Shown here: piece by piece, positions 1 through 6,547 of the stretch | Position numbering within the stretch: position 1 is the first letter of the stretch | How the letters are laid out: the number at the start of each line of letters is the position of its first letter | Assembly: GCA_964462145.1 (NCBI GenBank) | Contig: CAYWYB010000294.1 | Coordinates: 1 to 7,037, forward strand | From: GCA-2731375 sp964462145 | GTDB lineage: Bacteria > Pseudomonadota > Alphaproteobacteria > GCA-2731375 | DNA: 7,037 nucleotides | Reading direction: 5' to 3' | Notes under the pieces: generated by a model | The model's database searches: none | Seen by the model: the letters and a program-made list of their open reading frames with translations, nothing else | Told to the model about the DNA's origin: nothing | Translations under genes and position numbers: made by a program

Positions 1-1138
1 CTATTGCCGGGAACAGTCGGTGGATTTCGTTATCGTCGGTCCCGAGGGTCCCTTGGTGGCCGGCCTCGTTGACCGCCTGGATGCCGAAAAAATTCTGGCC
101 TTTGGTCCTTCCGCGCGGGCGGCGATCCTGGAAGGCTCGAAAGTCTTCACCAAGAACCTGTGCAAGCGGCACAACATTCCCACCGCGGCCTTTGAAAAAT
201 TCGCCGATCTCGCCAAGGCCCAAGCCTATATTCAGGACCGGGGCGCGCCCATCGTGGTTAAGGCCGACGGCCTGGCGGCGGGCAAGGGCGCCATTGTCTG
301 CGAAACCACCGAGGAAGCCCTGGCGGCGGCGGAAGATATCCTGGGCGGCCAAGTCGGCGATGCCGGCAACGAGATCGTTGTCGAACAATTCATGGTGGGC
401 GAAGAGGCGAGCTTTTTCGCCCTATGTGATGGCCGAAACGCCCTACCCCTGGCCACGGCACAGGATCACAAGGCGGTCTTTGACGGCGACAAAGGCCCCA
501 ACACGGGCGGCATGGGTGCTTACTCCCCGGCCCCGGTGATGACGGACGAGATGTGTCAGAAAACCATGGAGCGGATCATCCTGCCCACCATGCGGGCCAT
601 GGAACAGGACGGCAGGCCCTTCAAAGGCGTGCTGTTCGCCGGCCTGATGATCACCGAACGCGGCCCGCAGTTGATCGAATACAACGTGCGCTTTGGCGAT
701 CCGGAATGTCAGGTGCTATTGGCGCGCTGGCAAAGCGATCCCCTGGCCGCCCTGGTGGCCGCCGCCAAGGGCCAGTTGGCCGGTTACGAGGTGGACTGGT
801 CCGAGCGGGCCGCGATCACCGTGGTCATGGCGGCCCAGGGCTATCCCGGTGACTACGCCAAGGGCACGGAAATCAAGGGTATCGCCGAGGCCGAGGCGAT
901 CGCCGGTGTCTCGGTTCTACATGCGGGCACCAAACTGGAAGATGACCGCATGCTGGCCAATGGCGGCCGGGTCTTGGGCGTGACGGCTCAGGGTCGGGAT
1001 ATCCGCACGGCGCGGGAACGGGCCTACCAGGGTGTCGCGGCCATCGATTGGCCGGAAGGCTTTAGCCGTAGCGACATCGGCTGGCGCGCCGTCGAGCGCG
1101 AAGAGCAGGCGGAGCGGGACGCTAACGGGGAAGGTTAA
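1..1138 (+). CDS. purD: Phosphoribosylamine-glycine ligase (GAR synthetase), 5' end missing
   Basis: PurD joins 5-phosphoribosylamine and glycine, using ATP, to give glycinamide ribonucleotide (second step of de novo purine synthesis, cytosol). The reading frame is already open at base 2, so the gene starts outside the window. The GTG at 20 is internal, not a start. About 50 N-terminal residues, including the Gly-rich N-domain loop, are missing compared with the usual ~430 aa. Visible motifs are VGPEGPL (nt 35-55), the ATP-grasp segment KADGLAAGKGA (nt 260-292), GPNTGGMGAYSPAP (nt 494-535), and the metal/ATP-binding EYNVRFGDPECQ (nt 677-712). The C-terminal domain is complete and ends in SDIGWRAVE plus a short charged tail. 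Stop is TAA at 1136-1138. It converges on the − strand dehydrogenase gene and overlaps its end by 17 bp. Codons are strongly GC-ending; only one of 23 arginines (nt 614-616) is AGG. The identification rests on several family-specific motifs and is secure. Confidence 0.97.
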   Translation, partial: YCREQSVDFVIVGPEGPLVAGLVDRLDAEKILAFGPSARAAILEGSKVFTKNLCKRHNIPTAAFEKFADLAKAQAYIQDRGAPIVVKADGLAAGKGAIVCETTEEALAAAEDILGGQVGDAGNEIVVEQFMVGEEASFFALCDGRNALPLATAQDHKAVFDGDKGPNTGGMGAYSPAPVMTDEMCQKTMERIILPTMRAMEQDGRPFKGVLFAGLMITERGPQLIEYNVRFGDPECQVLLARWQSDPLAALVAAAKGQLAGYEVDWSERAAITVVMAAQGYPGDYAKGTEIKGIAEAEAIAGVSVLHAGTKLEDDRMLANGGRVLGVTAQGRDIRTARERAYQGVAAIDWPEGFSRSDIGWRAVEREEQAERDANGEG

Positions 1139-4100
1139 GCGCCCGCCGCAACACCTGCACCATATGCACCGCTTCGCGCCCGCTGCCGTGCTTGATCTGC
1201 TGACGGCAGGAGGTGCCGTTGGCGACCAGCGTGGCCGCGGCATCGGCCTTGCGCACCGCCGGCAACAATGATGCCTCGCCCATGGCTTGCGAGATCTCGT
1301 AAGTATCGGCGCCATAGCCAAAGGCGCCGGCCATGCCGCAGCAACTTGACTGTACCGTCTCCACGTCTGTATCGGGCAACAGCGCAAGCGTACCGGTCAT
1401 GGCGGCCATGGTCTGATGCGCCTTTTGGTGACAATGGCCATGCATCACCACTTCGCCGCCCGCCTTTAGGTCGAGGTCCAGGCGGCCCGCGTCATGTTCC
1501 GCCGCCAGGTATTCCTCCAGCAGCATGGCGTTCTTGGCCAGGGCGGCAGTTGCCTCCCCCGGCAGCACAGATAGAAACTCGTCGCGCAAGGTCAACAGAC
1601 AGGACGGCTCCAGCCCCAGAACGGGCAAACCACGCTCAACATAAGGCGCCAGGGCGTCGATGGTCCGGGACATCGCCGCCCGCGCCTGATCCACCAGGCC
1701 CGCTGATAGGAACGTCCGCCCGCAACATAGCCGCCGGCCATCGGGACTTTGCGCGATATGCACCCGCCGGCCCGCCGCCACCAGGACCTCGATGGCGGCC
1801 TCCAGGTTCTCCCGCTCGAACGCCGCATTGAAGGTATCGGCGAAAAGCACCACCTCCGCGCCATCCACAGGGCCATGGGCGCCCTGCCCCGGATTAAAGG
1901 TGTCGCCACGCCATTTAGGCAGCGGGCGTTTGGCGGTAAAACCGAACAGCTTTTCGCTGAGCCAGGCCAGGCCCGGCACTTGGTCGCGCAGGTTCAGGAT
2001 TGGCGCCAGGCGCGCTGCCCACGGCGCATAATGGGGCAGATAGGCGACCAGACGGTCGTGCAGGGAAATGCCGGAACGTTTGGCGCGCTGGTATTGCACC
2101 TCGACCTTCATGGCCGCCATGTCGACGCCGACAGGGCATTCCCGCTTGCAGCCCTTGCAGCCGACACAGAGCGACATGGCATCGGCCATGGCGTCCGAAT
2201 GCAGCGCATCCGGACCCAGTTGCCCGGACAGGCCCAGGCGCAGCAGGTTTGCGCGGCCTCTGGTCAAATGCGCCTCGTCGCCGGTCACCTTAAATGAAGG
2301 ACACATAACGCCGGCCAGGCCGAGATTTCGGCAGGCGCCGTTGTTGTTGCACATCTCCGCCGCGCCCGCGAGACCGCCCCAGGCCGACCAGTCCAGGCCG
2401 GTTTCCAAGGGCGGCGTGGCATAGCCCGGTTTGAAGCGGAACAGGCGGCGGTCGTCCATCTTTGGCGGATCGACAATCTTGCCCGGATTGAACAGGCCGG
2501 TGGGGTCGAGGATATTTTTCACCTCGGCGAAATTGTCCACCATGCGCTGGCCGAACATGGGAAGATGGAATTCAGAACGCACCAAGCCATCGCCATGCTC
2601 GCCGCTATGGCTGCCTTTGTATTCGCGGACCATTTCGAAGGCTTCCTCGGCCATGGCGCGCATCTGCTTGGCGCCGGCCTCTTCCTTCAGGTTGACCACG
2701 GGCCGTACATGCAGCGTGCCGACGGAGGCATGGGCATACCAGGTACCTTCCGTGCCGTGCTTGTGGAAGACCTTGGTCAGGCGGTCAGTATAGTCGGCCA
2801 GATCTTCCAGGCGGACGGCGCAGTCTTCGATGAACGAGATCGGTTTGCCGTCGCCCTTCATGGACATCATGATGTTCAGGCCGGATTTTCGCACTTCCCA
2901 GACATCCCGTTGGAAGCCTGGATCCGTCGCCTCGACCACGCTGCCGGGGAAGCCCAGGTCAGCCATCAACTCCACCAACTGCGCCAATTTTCGAAGCTGC
3001 TCGCCACCGTCCTCGCCGGCGAATTCCACCAACAGCAATGCCGCCGGGTCGCCTTGGACAAAGCGTTCCACGGTGGGGCGGAAGATTTCGATATCGCGGG
3101 CCAGGTCGATCATGGTGCTGTCGACCAGTTCCACCGCCGCCGGCCCCAGCTTGACGATATGCTGGGTCGCGTCCATGGCCGCGTAAAAGTTGGGAAAATG
3201 GCAGATACCCAGGGCCTTGTTGGCTGGGATCGGCGCCAGCTCCAGCTCTATCGCGGTGGAAAACGCCAAGGTGCCTTCCGACCCCACCAACAGATGGGCC
3301 AGATTTTCCGAACCAACGCCCGGCACCAGAGCATCGATGTTGTAGCCGCCAACCCGGCGCTGCACGGCGCTGTCATGCAAATCGGGAAAGCGGGCGACGA
3401 TTTCGCTGGCTTCGCGTCGGCCCAGATCCAACAACGGCGCCGCGATCTCGCGAAAGCGAGCCGGGATATCGGCGGCCTGAAAATCTTCCGGCAACTGGCC
3501 GAAATGCAGTTTCGAACCGTCCGCCAGCAGGGCATCGATGGTGCGGACGTTTTCCACCATGCGGCCATAGCGGATAGAACGCGCGCCGCAGGAGTTGTTA
3601 CCGGTCATCCCCCCAATGGTAGCCCGCGACGAGGTCGAGACATCGACCGGAAAATACAGACCATGGGGCTTCAGATAGGCGTTCAGTTGGTCCAGCACCA
3701 GGCCGGGCTGTACCGTGACCCTGCGGTTTTCCACGTCCAGGGCGATGACGCCGGCGAAATGCTTGGAAACATCCAGTACCAGGGCTTCGCCCACGGTCTG
3801 GCCGCATTGCGAGGTGCCGCCGCCACGGGGCAGGATGGGGATTTTTTCGTCCGCCGCGATCTGGATGGCGCGGACGATGTCCTGTTCGCTTTCCGGCACC
3901 ACCACGCCGATGGGTTCGACCTGATAGATCGAGGCATCGGTAGAATAACGCCCGCGCGAGGCACCGTCGAACAACACCTCGCCCTGCAGCTCCCGCCGCA
4001 GACGGGCGGCCAGCGCAGAGTCGCCAATGCGCCCGGTCCCCGTAAAGGGGGCGTTTATGACGCCACTCCCCGGGCCCGGTCGCGGAGGACAAATTTCTGG

Positions 4101-4154
4101 ATCTTGCCCGTGGAGGTCTTCGGCAGATCGTCGAAGATCACTTCGCGGGGGCAT
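1122..4154 (-). CDS. FAD-linked oxidase fused to Fe-S/CCG domains (YdiJ-type D-2-hydroxyacid dehydrogenase)
   Basis: Large flavin/iron-sulfur dehydrogenase of about 1000 aa, the same size and domain order as E. coli YdiJ. Residues, counted from the ATG at 4154: FAD-binding (PCMH/VAO-type) domain about 50-300 with PRGGGTS 109-115, GGMTGNNSCG 191-200 and GSEGTLAF 291-298; FAD-oxidase C-terminal domain about 310-560 with AHASVGTLHVRP 474-485, SGEHGDG 517-523 and NPGKI 556-560. Iron-sulfur ligands are C602, C608, C618-P, then C663-x2-C666-x2-C669-x3-C673-P. C-terminal CCG-type (heterodisulfide-reductase-like) modules have LCCG 809-812, HGHCHQK 905-911, SCCGMAG 937-943 and TSC 981-983. Family knowledge suggests oxidation of a D-2-hydroxyacid (D-2-hydroxyglutarate or D-lactate type), with electrons passing through Fe-S to the quinone pool; the substrate is not readable here. 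No membrane segment or signal peptide is seen. The N-terminus is doubtful: residues 1-32 lie inside the ligase gene and look non-native. A GGGGAG Shine-Dalgarno (4066-4071) sits 7 nt before an ATA at 4056-4058. Likely co-transcribed with the ligase. Confidence 0.93.
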   Translation of the reverse strand: MPPRSDLRRSAEDLHGQDPEICPPRPGPGSGVINAPFTGTGRIGDSALAARLRRELQGEVLFDGASRGRYSTDASIYQVEPIGVVVPESEQDIVRAIQIAADEKIPILPRGGGTSQCGQTVGEALVLDVSKHFAGVIALDVENRRVTVQPGLVLDQLNAYLKPHGLYFPVDVSTSSRATIGGMTGNNSCGARSIRYGRMVENVRTIDALLADGSKLHFGQLPEDFQAADIPARFREIAAPLLDLGRREASEIVARFPDLHDSAVQRRVGGYNIDALVPGVGSENLAHLLVGSEGTLAFSTAIELELAPIPANKALGICHFPNFYAAMDATQHIVKLGPAAVELVDSTMIDLARDIEIFRPTVERFVQGDPAALLLVEFAGEDGGEQLRKLAQLVELMADLGFPGSVVEATDPGFQRDVWEVRKSGLNIMMSMKGDGKPISFIEDCAVRLEDLADYTDRLTKVFHKHGTEGTWYAHASVGTLHVRPVVNLKEEAGAKQMRAMAEEAFEMVREYKGSHSGEHGDGLVRSEFHLPMFGQRMVDNFAEVKNILDPTGLFNPGKIVDPPKMDDRRLFRFKPGYATPPLETGLDWSAWGGLAGAAEMCNNNGACRNLGLAGVMCPSFKVTGDEAHLTRGRANLLRLGLSGQLGPDALHSDAMADAMSLCVGCKGCKRECPVGVDMAAMKVEVQYQRAKRSGISLHDRLVAYLPHYAPWAARLAPILNLRDQVPGLAWLSEKLFGFTAKRPLPKWRGDTFNPGQGAHGPVDGAEVVLFADTFNAAFERENLEAAIEVLVAAGRRVHIAQSPDGRRLCCGRTFLSAGLVDQARAAMSRTIDALAPYVERGLPVLGLEPSCLLTLRDEFLSVLPGEATAALAKNAMLLEEYLAAEHDAGRLDLDLKAGGEVVMHGHCHQKAHQTMAAMTGTLALLPDTDVETVQSSCCGMAGAFGYGADTYEISQAMGEASLLPAVRKADAAATLVANGTSCRQQIKHGSGREAVHMVQVLRRALNLPR

Positions 4155-5686
4155 TTATAATGCGCCATGTTGTCACGGCAGTAGGCGATGATCTCCTCCG
4201 CCGTGGCCGCCTCGCCGGGTTTCAACTCGATAAAGGCGGTCGGCGTCTCGCCCCATTTTTCATCCGGCTTAGCAACAACCGCCACCGCCGCGATCTTGGG
4301 ATTGGCGTACAGAATATCCTCGACCTCGATGGAGGAGATGTTCTCGCCGCCCGAGATGATGATGTCCTTGGAGCGGTCCTTAAGCTCCACATAGCCATCC
4401 GGATGCCAGACCCCAAGATCGCCGGTATGGAACCAGCCTCCCGCGAAGGCCTCCTGGGTGGCCGTGGGGTTTTTCAGATAGCCCTTCATAGTGACGTTGC
4501 CGCGCACCACCACCTCACCCATGCTTTCTCCGTCCATGGGCACCGGCTGCATGGTTTCGGGATCGGCCACCATCATCGCCTCCTGCACCTGATAGGCGAC
4601 ACCTTGGCGGGCCTTCAGGCGGGCCTGTTCGTCGGCCGGCAGAACGTCCCATTCCGATTTCCAGGCGCTGATCACGCAGGGGCCGTAAACCTCGGTCAGG
4701 CCATAGACATGGGTGACGTTGAAGCCCTGACGCGCCATGTCGGCCAGCACGGCGGCGGGAGGCGGCGCGGCGGCGGTGAACATGTTCACCGTATGGGGCA
4801 GTTCGCGTTTTTCCTCTTCCGCGGCGCCGGCGATCATCTGCATGACGATGGGCGCGCCGCACATGTGGCTGACTTTATGCTCGGCAATGGCGGCGTAGAT
4901 ATCGGCGGCGAGCACATTGCGCAGGCAGACGTGGGTTCCGGCGATGGCGGTAATCGCCCAGGCAAAACACCAGCCGTTGCAATGGAACATGGGCAGGGTC
5001 CACAAATAGACCGGATGGGCCGGCAGGTGCCAGGCCACAATATTGCCCATGGTATTTAAATAGGTGCCCCGGTGGCTGTAGACCACGCCCTTGGGATTGC
5101 CCGTGGTGCCGGAGGTATAGTTAAGCGAGATCGCGTCCCATTCATCCTCCGGCGGGTTCCATTGATGGTCCCCGTCGCCGGTTTCGAGGAAGGCCTCGTA
5201 ATTCATCTCGCCCAGGGATTTGCCGCCCGGCCCGGCCGGGTCCTCGATATCGATCACCATGGGGCGGTTCTTAACCTTGCTCAAGGCCTCTTCAATGATG
5301 GGGCTGAACTCCGTATCGGTGATCAGCAGCTTGCATTCCGCATGGTCCAGGATGAAGGCGATTTCCGATGCATTCAGGCGGTAATTCAGGGCGTTCAGCA
5401 CGGCGCCCTGCATGGGCACGCCAAATGTCGCCTCGAAAGCGGCGGTGACGTTGGGCGCCATGACCGAAACCGTATCACCCTTGCCGATGCCTTTTTTGGC
5501 CAGCGCGGAGGCCAGGCGCAAACAGCGATCTTGGGTCTGGGCCCAGGTATAGCGCGCCGCGCCATCGATGACGGAGGTGTAGTCGGGATAGATGAAGGCC
5601 GTTTTGGCCAGAAAACTGAGCGGCGAGAGCGCCTGATAATTGGCTGCCGTGATCGGCAGGTCGGTCTCGAATGGATTGGCGCTCAT
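4055..5686 (-). CDS. Acyl-CoA synthetase (AMP-forming fatty-acid/carboxylate-CoA ligase)
   Basis: Adenylate-forming ligase of 543 aa, full length for the family. It activates a carboxylic acid with ATP to an acyl-adenylate and then to acyl-CoA in the cytosol. Motifs in order: P-loop YTSGTTGNPKG (190-200), LPMFHCNGWC (231-240, substrate-pocket region), VYGLTEVYGP (327-336), GWFHTGDLG (417-425), the hinge region around ELKDRSKDIIISGGE (434-448), and PKTSTGKIQK (522-531) with catalytic Lys528. The LPMFHCNGW signature and overall sequence resemble the AlkK/DmdB/plant AAE group of medium- or short-chain acyl-CoA ligases rather than FadD; the substrate cannot be fixed from sequence. The start ATG has a GAGGAA Shine-Dalgarno 6 nt upstream (5693-5698). 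Stop is TAA at 4055-4057. It is the first gene of a likely two-gene unit with the FAD/Fe-S dehydrogenase. Together they could feed organic-acid or fatty-acid catabolism, but no shared pathway is proven. Confidence 0.95.
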   Translation of the reverse strand: MSANPFETDLPITAANYQALSPLSFLAKTAFIYPDYTSVIDGAARYTWAQTQDRCLRLASALAKKGIGKGDTVSVMAPNVTAAFEATFGVPMQGAVLNALNYRLNASEIAFILDHAECKLLITDTEFSPIIEEALSKVKNRPMVIDIEDPAGPGGKSLGEMNYEAFLETGDGDHQWNPPEDEWDAISLNYTSGTTGNPKGVVYSHRGTYLNTMGNIVAWHLPAHPVYLWTLPMFHCNGWCFAWAITAIAGTHVCLRNVLAADIYAAIAEHKVSHMCGAPIVMQMIAGAAEEEKRELPHTVNMFTAAAPPPAAVLADMARQGFNVTHVYGLTEVYGPCVISAWKSEWDVLPADEQARLKARQGVAYQVQEAMMVADPETMQPVPMDGESMGEVVVRGNVTMKGYLKNPTATQEAFAGGWFHTGDLGVWHPDGYVELKDRSKDIIISGGENISSIEVEDILYANPKIAAVAVVAKPDEKWGETPTAFIELKPGEAATAEEIIAYCRDNMAHYKCPREVIFDDLPKTSTGKIQKFVLRDRARGVAS

Positions 5687-5692
5687 ATCCGG

Positions 5693-5698
5693 TTCCTC
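5693..5698 (-). promoter_or_regulatory. Shine-Dalgarno of the acyl-CoA ligase
   Basis: Read on the − strand this is GAGGAA, 6 nt before the ATG at 5686-5684. It supports that start for the ligase. Confidence 0.7.
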
Positions 5699-5728
5699 GG
5701 CTAGGCTGGGTTGGCAATGCAGGTGAGC

Positions 5729-5757
5729 AATTTATGGTTTTCCCCCCCTGTGCACAA
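5729..5757 (-). promoter_or_regulatory. Candidate sigma70-type promoter for the ligase-dehydrogenase operon
   Basis: On the − strand, a −35-like TTGTGC (5752-5757) is followed after 17 bp by a −10-like TAAATT (5729-5734). That gives an expected transcript start near 5722 and a leader of about 35 nt. The −35 overlaps the palindrome TGTGCACA (5749-5756), and repeats lie just upstream. Matches to consensus are only partial (3-4 of 6 each), so this is a candidate. Confidence 0.35.
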
Positions 5758-5793
5758 GCTGATGGTTCAAGCTGCCGATGCCAAGTTGATGGC
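5755..5793 (-). repeat. Short direct repeats overlapping and upstream of the candidate ligase promoter
   Basis: The + strand carries CAAGCTG at 5755-5761, CAAGCTG at 5768-5774 and CAAGTTG at 5782-5788, spaced 13 and 14 bp. On the − strand the outer two read CCATCAGCTTG and CCATCAACTTG (10 of 11 identical). A second pair, AACACTT at 5805-5811 and 5818-5824, is also 13 bp apart. Placed over and upstream of the presumed −35, they could be activator or repressor sites. No known regulator is recognised. Confidence 0.35.
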
Positions 5794-5868
5794 GGGGCGG
5801 CCAGAACACTTTCCCACAACACTTATCATGGCCTCCCGCCGCCGCGATGTGTTATTAACCGCGCCGGG

Positions 5869-5908
5869 GCGCCCGTAGCTCAGCTGGATAGAGCACTTGA
5901 TTCCTAAT
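5869..5908 (+). pseudogene. Broken tRNA-Arg(CCU): 5' half only, presumed attachment-site junction
   Basis: This is the 5' half of a tRNA: acceptor strand GCGCCCG (5869-5875), TA, D-stem GCTC/GAGC with loop AGCTGGATA, anticodon 5' stem CTTGA (5896-5900) and loop TTCCTAA (5901-5907, anticodon CCT). One further base matches, then the sequence departs into AT-rich DNA. The expected TCAAG 3' stem strand, T-arm and CGGGCGC acceptor strand are absent. It is 35/40 identical to the intact tRNA-Arg at 6052 but differs in the acceptor stem, so it is not a simple duplicate of it. A possible −10 (TATTAA, 5853-5858) precedes it. Breakage in the anticodon loop is a known crossover position for tyrosine recombinases that use tRNA genes. 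The natural inference is that a mobile element inserted here. Confidence 0.8.
5898..5908 (+). other. Candidate att core in the tRNA anticodon loop
   Basis: TGATTCCTAAT is the exact 11-bp stretch shared with the intact tRNA (6081-6091), ending where homology stops. It is the likely crossover core at the host-element boundary. The upstream half of the junction is host tRNA; the downstream half is AT-rich element DNA. Confidence 0.5.
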
Positions 5909-6051
5909 ATGATGCTTCATTGTAACACATTGGAATTGTTGAGAAAATAAGAACGAAAAATCGAAGTAAACGATTAGTAAAATTTCGGGTAAATTTCAAA
6001 AAAGCAGCTATGGAATATTTTTGCGTCTCGTATTAGGTTCCTGGCGTGTGT
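5909..6051. other. AT-rich junction segment, no gene
   Basis: Between the broken and intact tRNAs the base composition drops sharply: 26 of 90 bases (29%) are G or C in 5911-6000, against a plainly GC-rich host region. No open frame with a start and ribosome site is convincing. It may be the element's attachment arm and the leader of the tRNA gene. A weak −10-like TATTAG (6031-6036) sits 15 bp before the tRNA, without a clear −35. Confidence 0.55.
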
Positions 6052-6128
6052 GGTCCCGTAGCTCATCTGGATAGAGCGCCTGATTCCTAATCAGGAGGTA
6101 GCAGGTTCGAGTCCTGCCGGGACCACCA
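6052..6128 (+). tRNA. tRNA-Arg (anticodon CCU), CCA encoded
   Basis: Complete cloverleaf. Acceptor GGTCCCG (6052-6058) pairs fully with CGGGACC (6118-6124). The D-arm is GCTC/GAGC with loop ATCTGGATA, including the A20 typical of arginine tRNAs. The anticodon stem CCTGA/TCAGG (6079-6083/6091-6095) encloses loop TTCCTAA with anticodon CCT at 6086-6088. The variable loop is AGGTA. The T-arm GCAGG/CCTGC encloses TTCGAGT. Discriminator is A (6125) and an encoded CCA follows (6126-6128). It decodes AGG. It lies 143 bp after the broken copy of the same isoacceptor and differs from it at 5 of 40 positions, so it is probably carried by the element and takes over the lost function. Confidence 0.95.
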
Positions 6129-6188
6129 CCACGTTTGAGATTTAGCAGCCATATTTAGACCCCTAATCCCTGTTCTAGGTCGAACGAA

Positions 6189-6452
6189 ATGCCTGATCCC
6201 GAAGTCATCTTTTCCGGTCTGACACACGAACGGACTGTCGAGGGGCATCTGATCAAGATCAATATATTCCGTCTTGATCGTGATTTTACCTGGACCTTGG
6301 AGGCTGTCGACCAGAACGGGACCTCAACCGTTTGGGATGATCCCTTCGAGACTGAACAGGCTGCTCTGGATGAGGTGCTTGATGCGATTGATAAAGAGGG
6401 GCTTTCAGCCGTTAGTGGCATATCAAATGTCATCCAATTTCCGAGACGGTAG
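6189..6452 (+). CDS. Small acidic hypothetical protein, 87 aa
   Basis: ATG at 6189 is preceded by AGGT (6177-6180) 8 nt upstream, a fair ribosome site; stop is TAG at 6450-6452. The protein is acidic and lacks cysteine, with no signal peptide or membrane segment. Its first half looks β-rich (EVIFSGLTHERTVEGHLIK, then NIFRLD). A middle motif, WTLEAVDQNGTSTVWDDPF, is followed by a predicted helix (TEQAALDEVLDAIDKEG). The tail ends VIQFPRR. The TSTVWDDPF motif followed by an Asp/Glu-rich helix resembles small uncharacterised proteins I associate with alphaproteobacterial genomes and mobile elements; this is memory, not a search. No function is assigned. It follows the intact tRNA-Arg by 60 bp in the presumed element. 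Codon use is less GC-biased than in purD, consistent with a different origin. Confidence 0.75.
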   Translation: MPDPEVIFSGLTHERTVEGHLIKINIFRLDRDFTWTLEAVDQNGTSTVWDDPFETEQAALDEVLDAIDKEGLSAVSGISNVIQFPRR

Positions 6453-6471
6453 ATAATCAAGATCGAGACTT

Positions 6472-6485
6472 TTTCACATGTGAAA
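6472..6485. promoter_or_regulatory. 14-bp perfect palindrome (possible operator)
   Basis: TTTCACATGTGAAA reads the same on both strands. It lies in the 95-bp space between the ends of two convergent genes (6452 and 6548). No loop or T-run makes it a typical terminator. It could be bound by a dimeric regulator such as the nearby ribbon-helix-helix protein, but this is inference. Confidence 0.4.
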
Positions 6486-6547
6486 CGGTAACTACGCTGG
6501 CTTCATCAATCGCTCAAACACCCGTATTACCCGTCATACATTGCCGT

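Noticed and set aside
20..22. GTG as the purD start
   Set aside because: The frame is open upstream to the window edge, and the conserved N-terminal domain of PurD would be missing.
2565..4160. 531-codon open frame on the + strand
   Set aside because: Lies wholly antisense to the motif-rich FAD/Fe-S dehydrogenase gene. Its translation has no domain-like pattern. Long antisense frames are expected from GC-biased codon use.
4160..5704. Open frames of 299 and 210 codons on the + strand
   Set aside because: Antisense shadows of the acyl-CoA ligase, whose reading frame carries all the family motifs.
6052..6128. Intact tRNA as the rebuilt host gene after integration
   Set aside because: Its acceptor strands pair with each other (GGTCCCG/CGGGACC) and not with the GCGCCCG of the broken half, so its 3' half is not the lost partner.
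6251..6279. 8-bp inverted repeat GATCAAGA/TCTTGATC with 13-nt loop
   Set aside because: Inside the 87-aa coding region, with no T-run and no regulatory context; probably chance.
6155..6460. 101-codon open frame on the − strand
   Set aside because: Antisense to the 87-aa gene, which has the better start context and a more protein-like composition.
6520..6537. Two copies of ACCCGT with 9-bp period
   Set aside because: Only two short units; not enough for a repeat array, iteron set or CRISPR.
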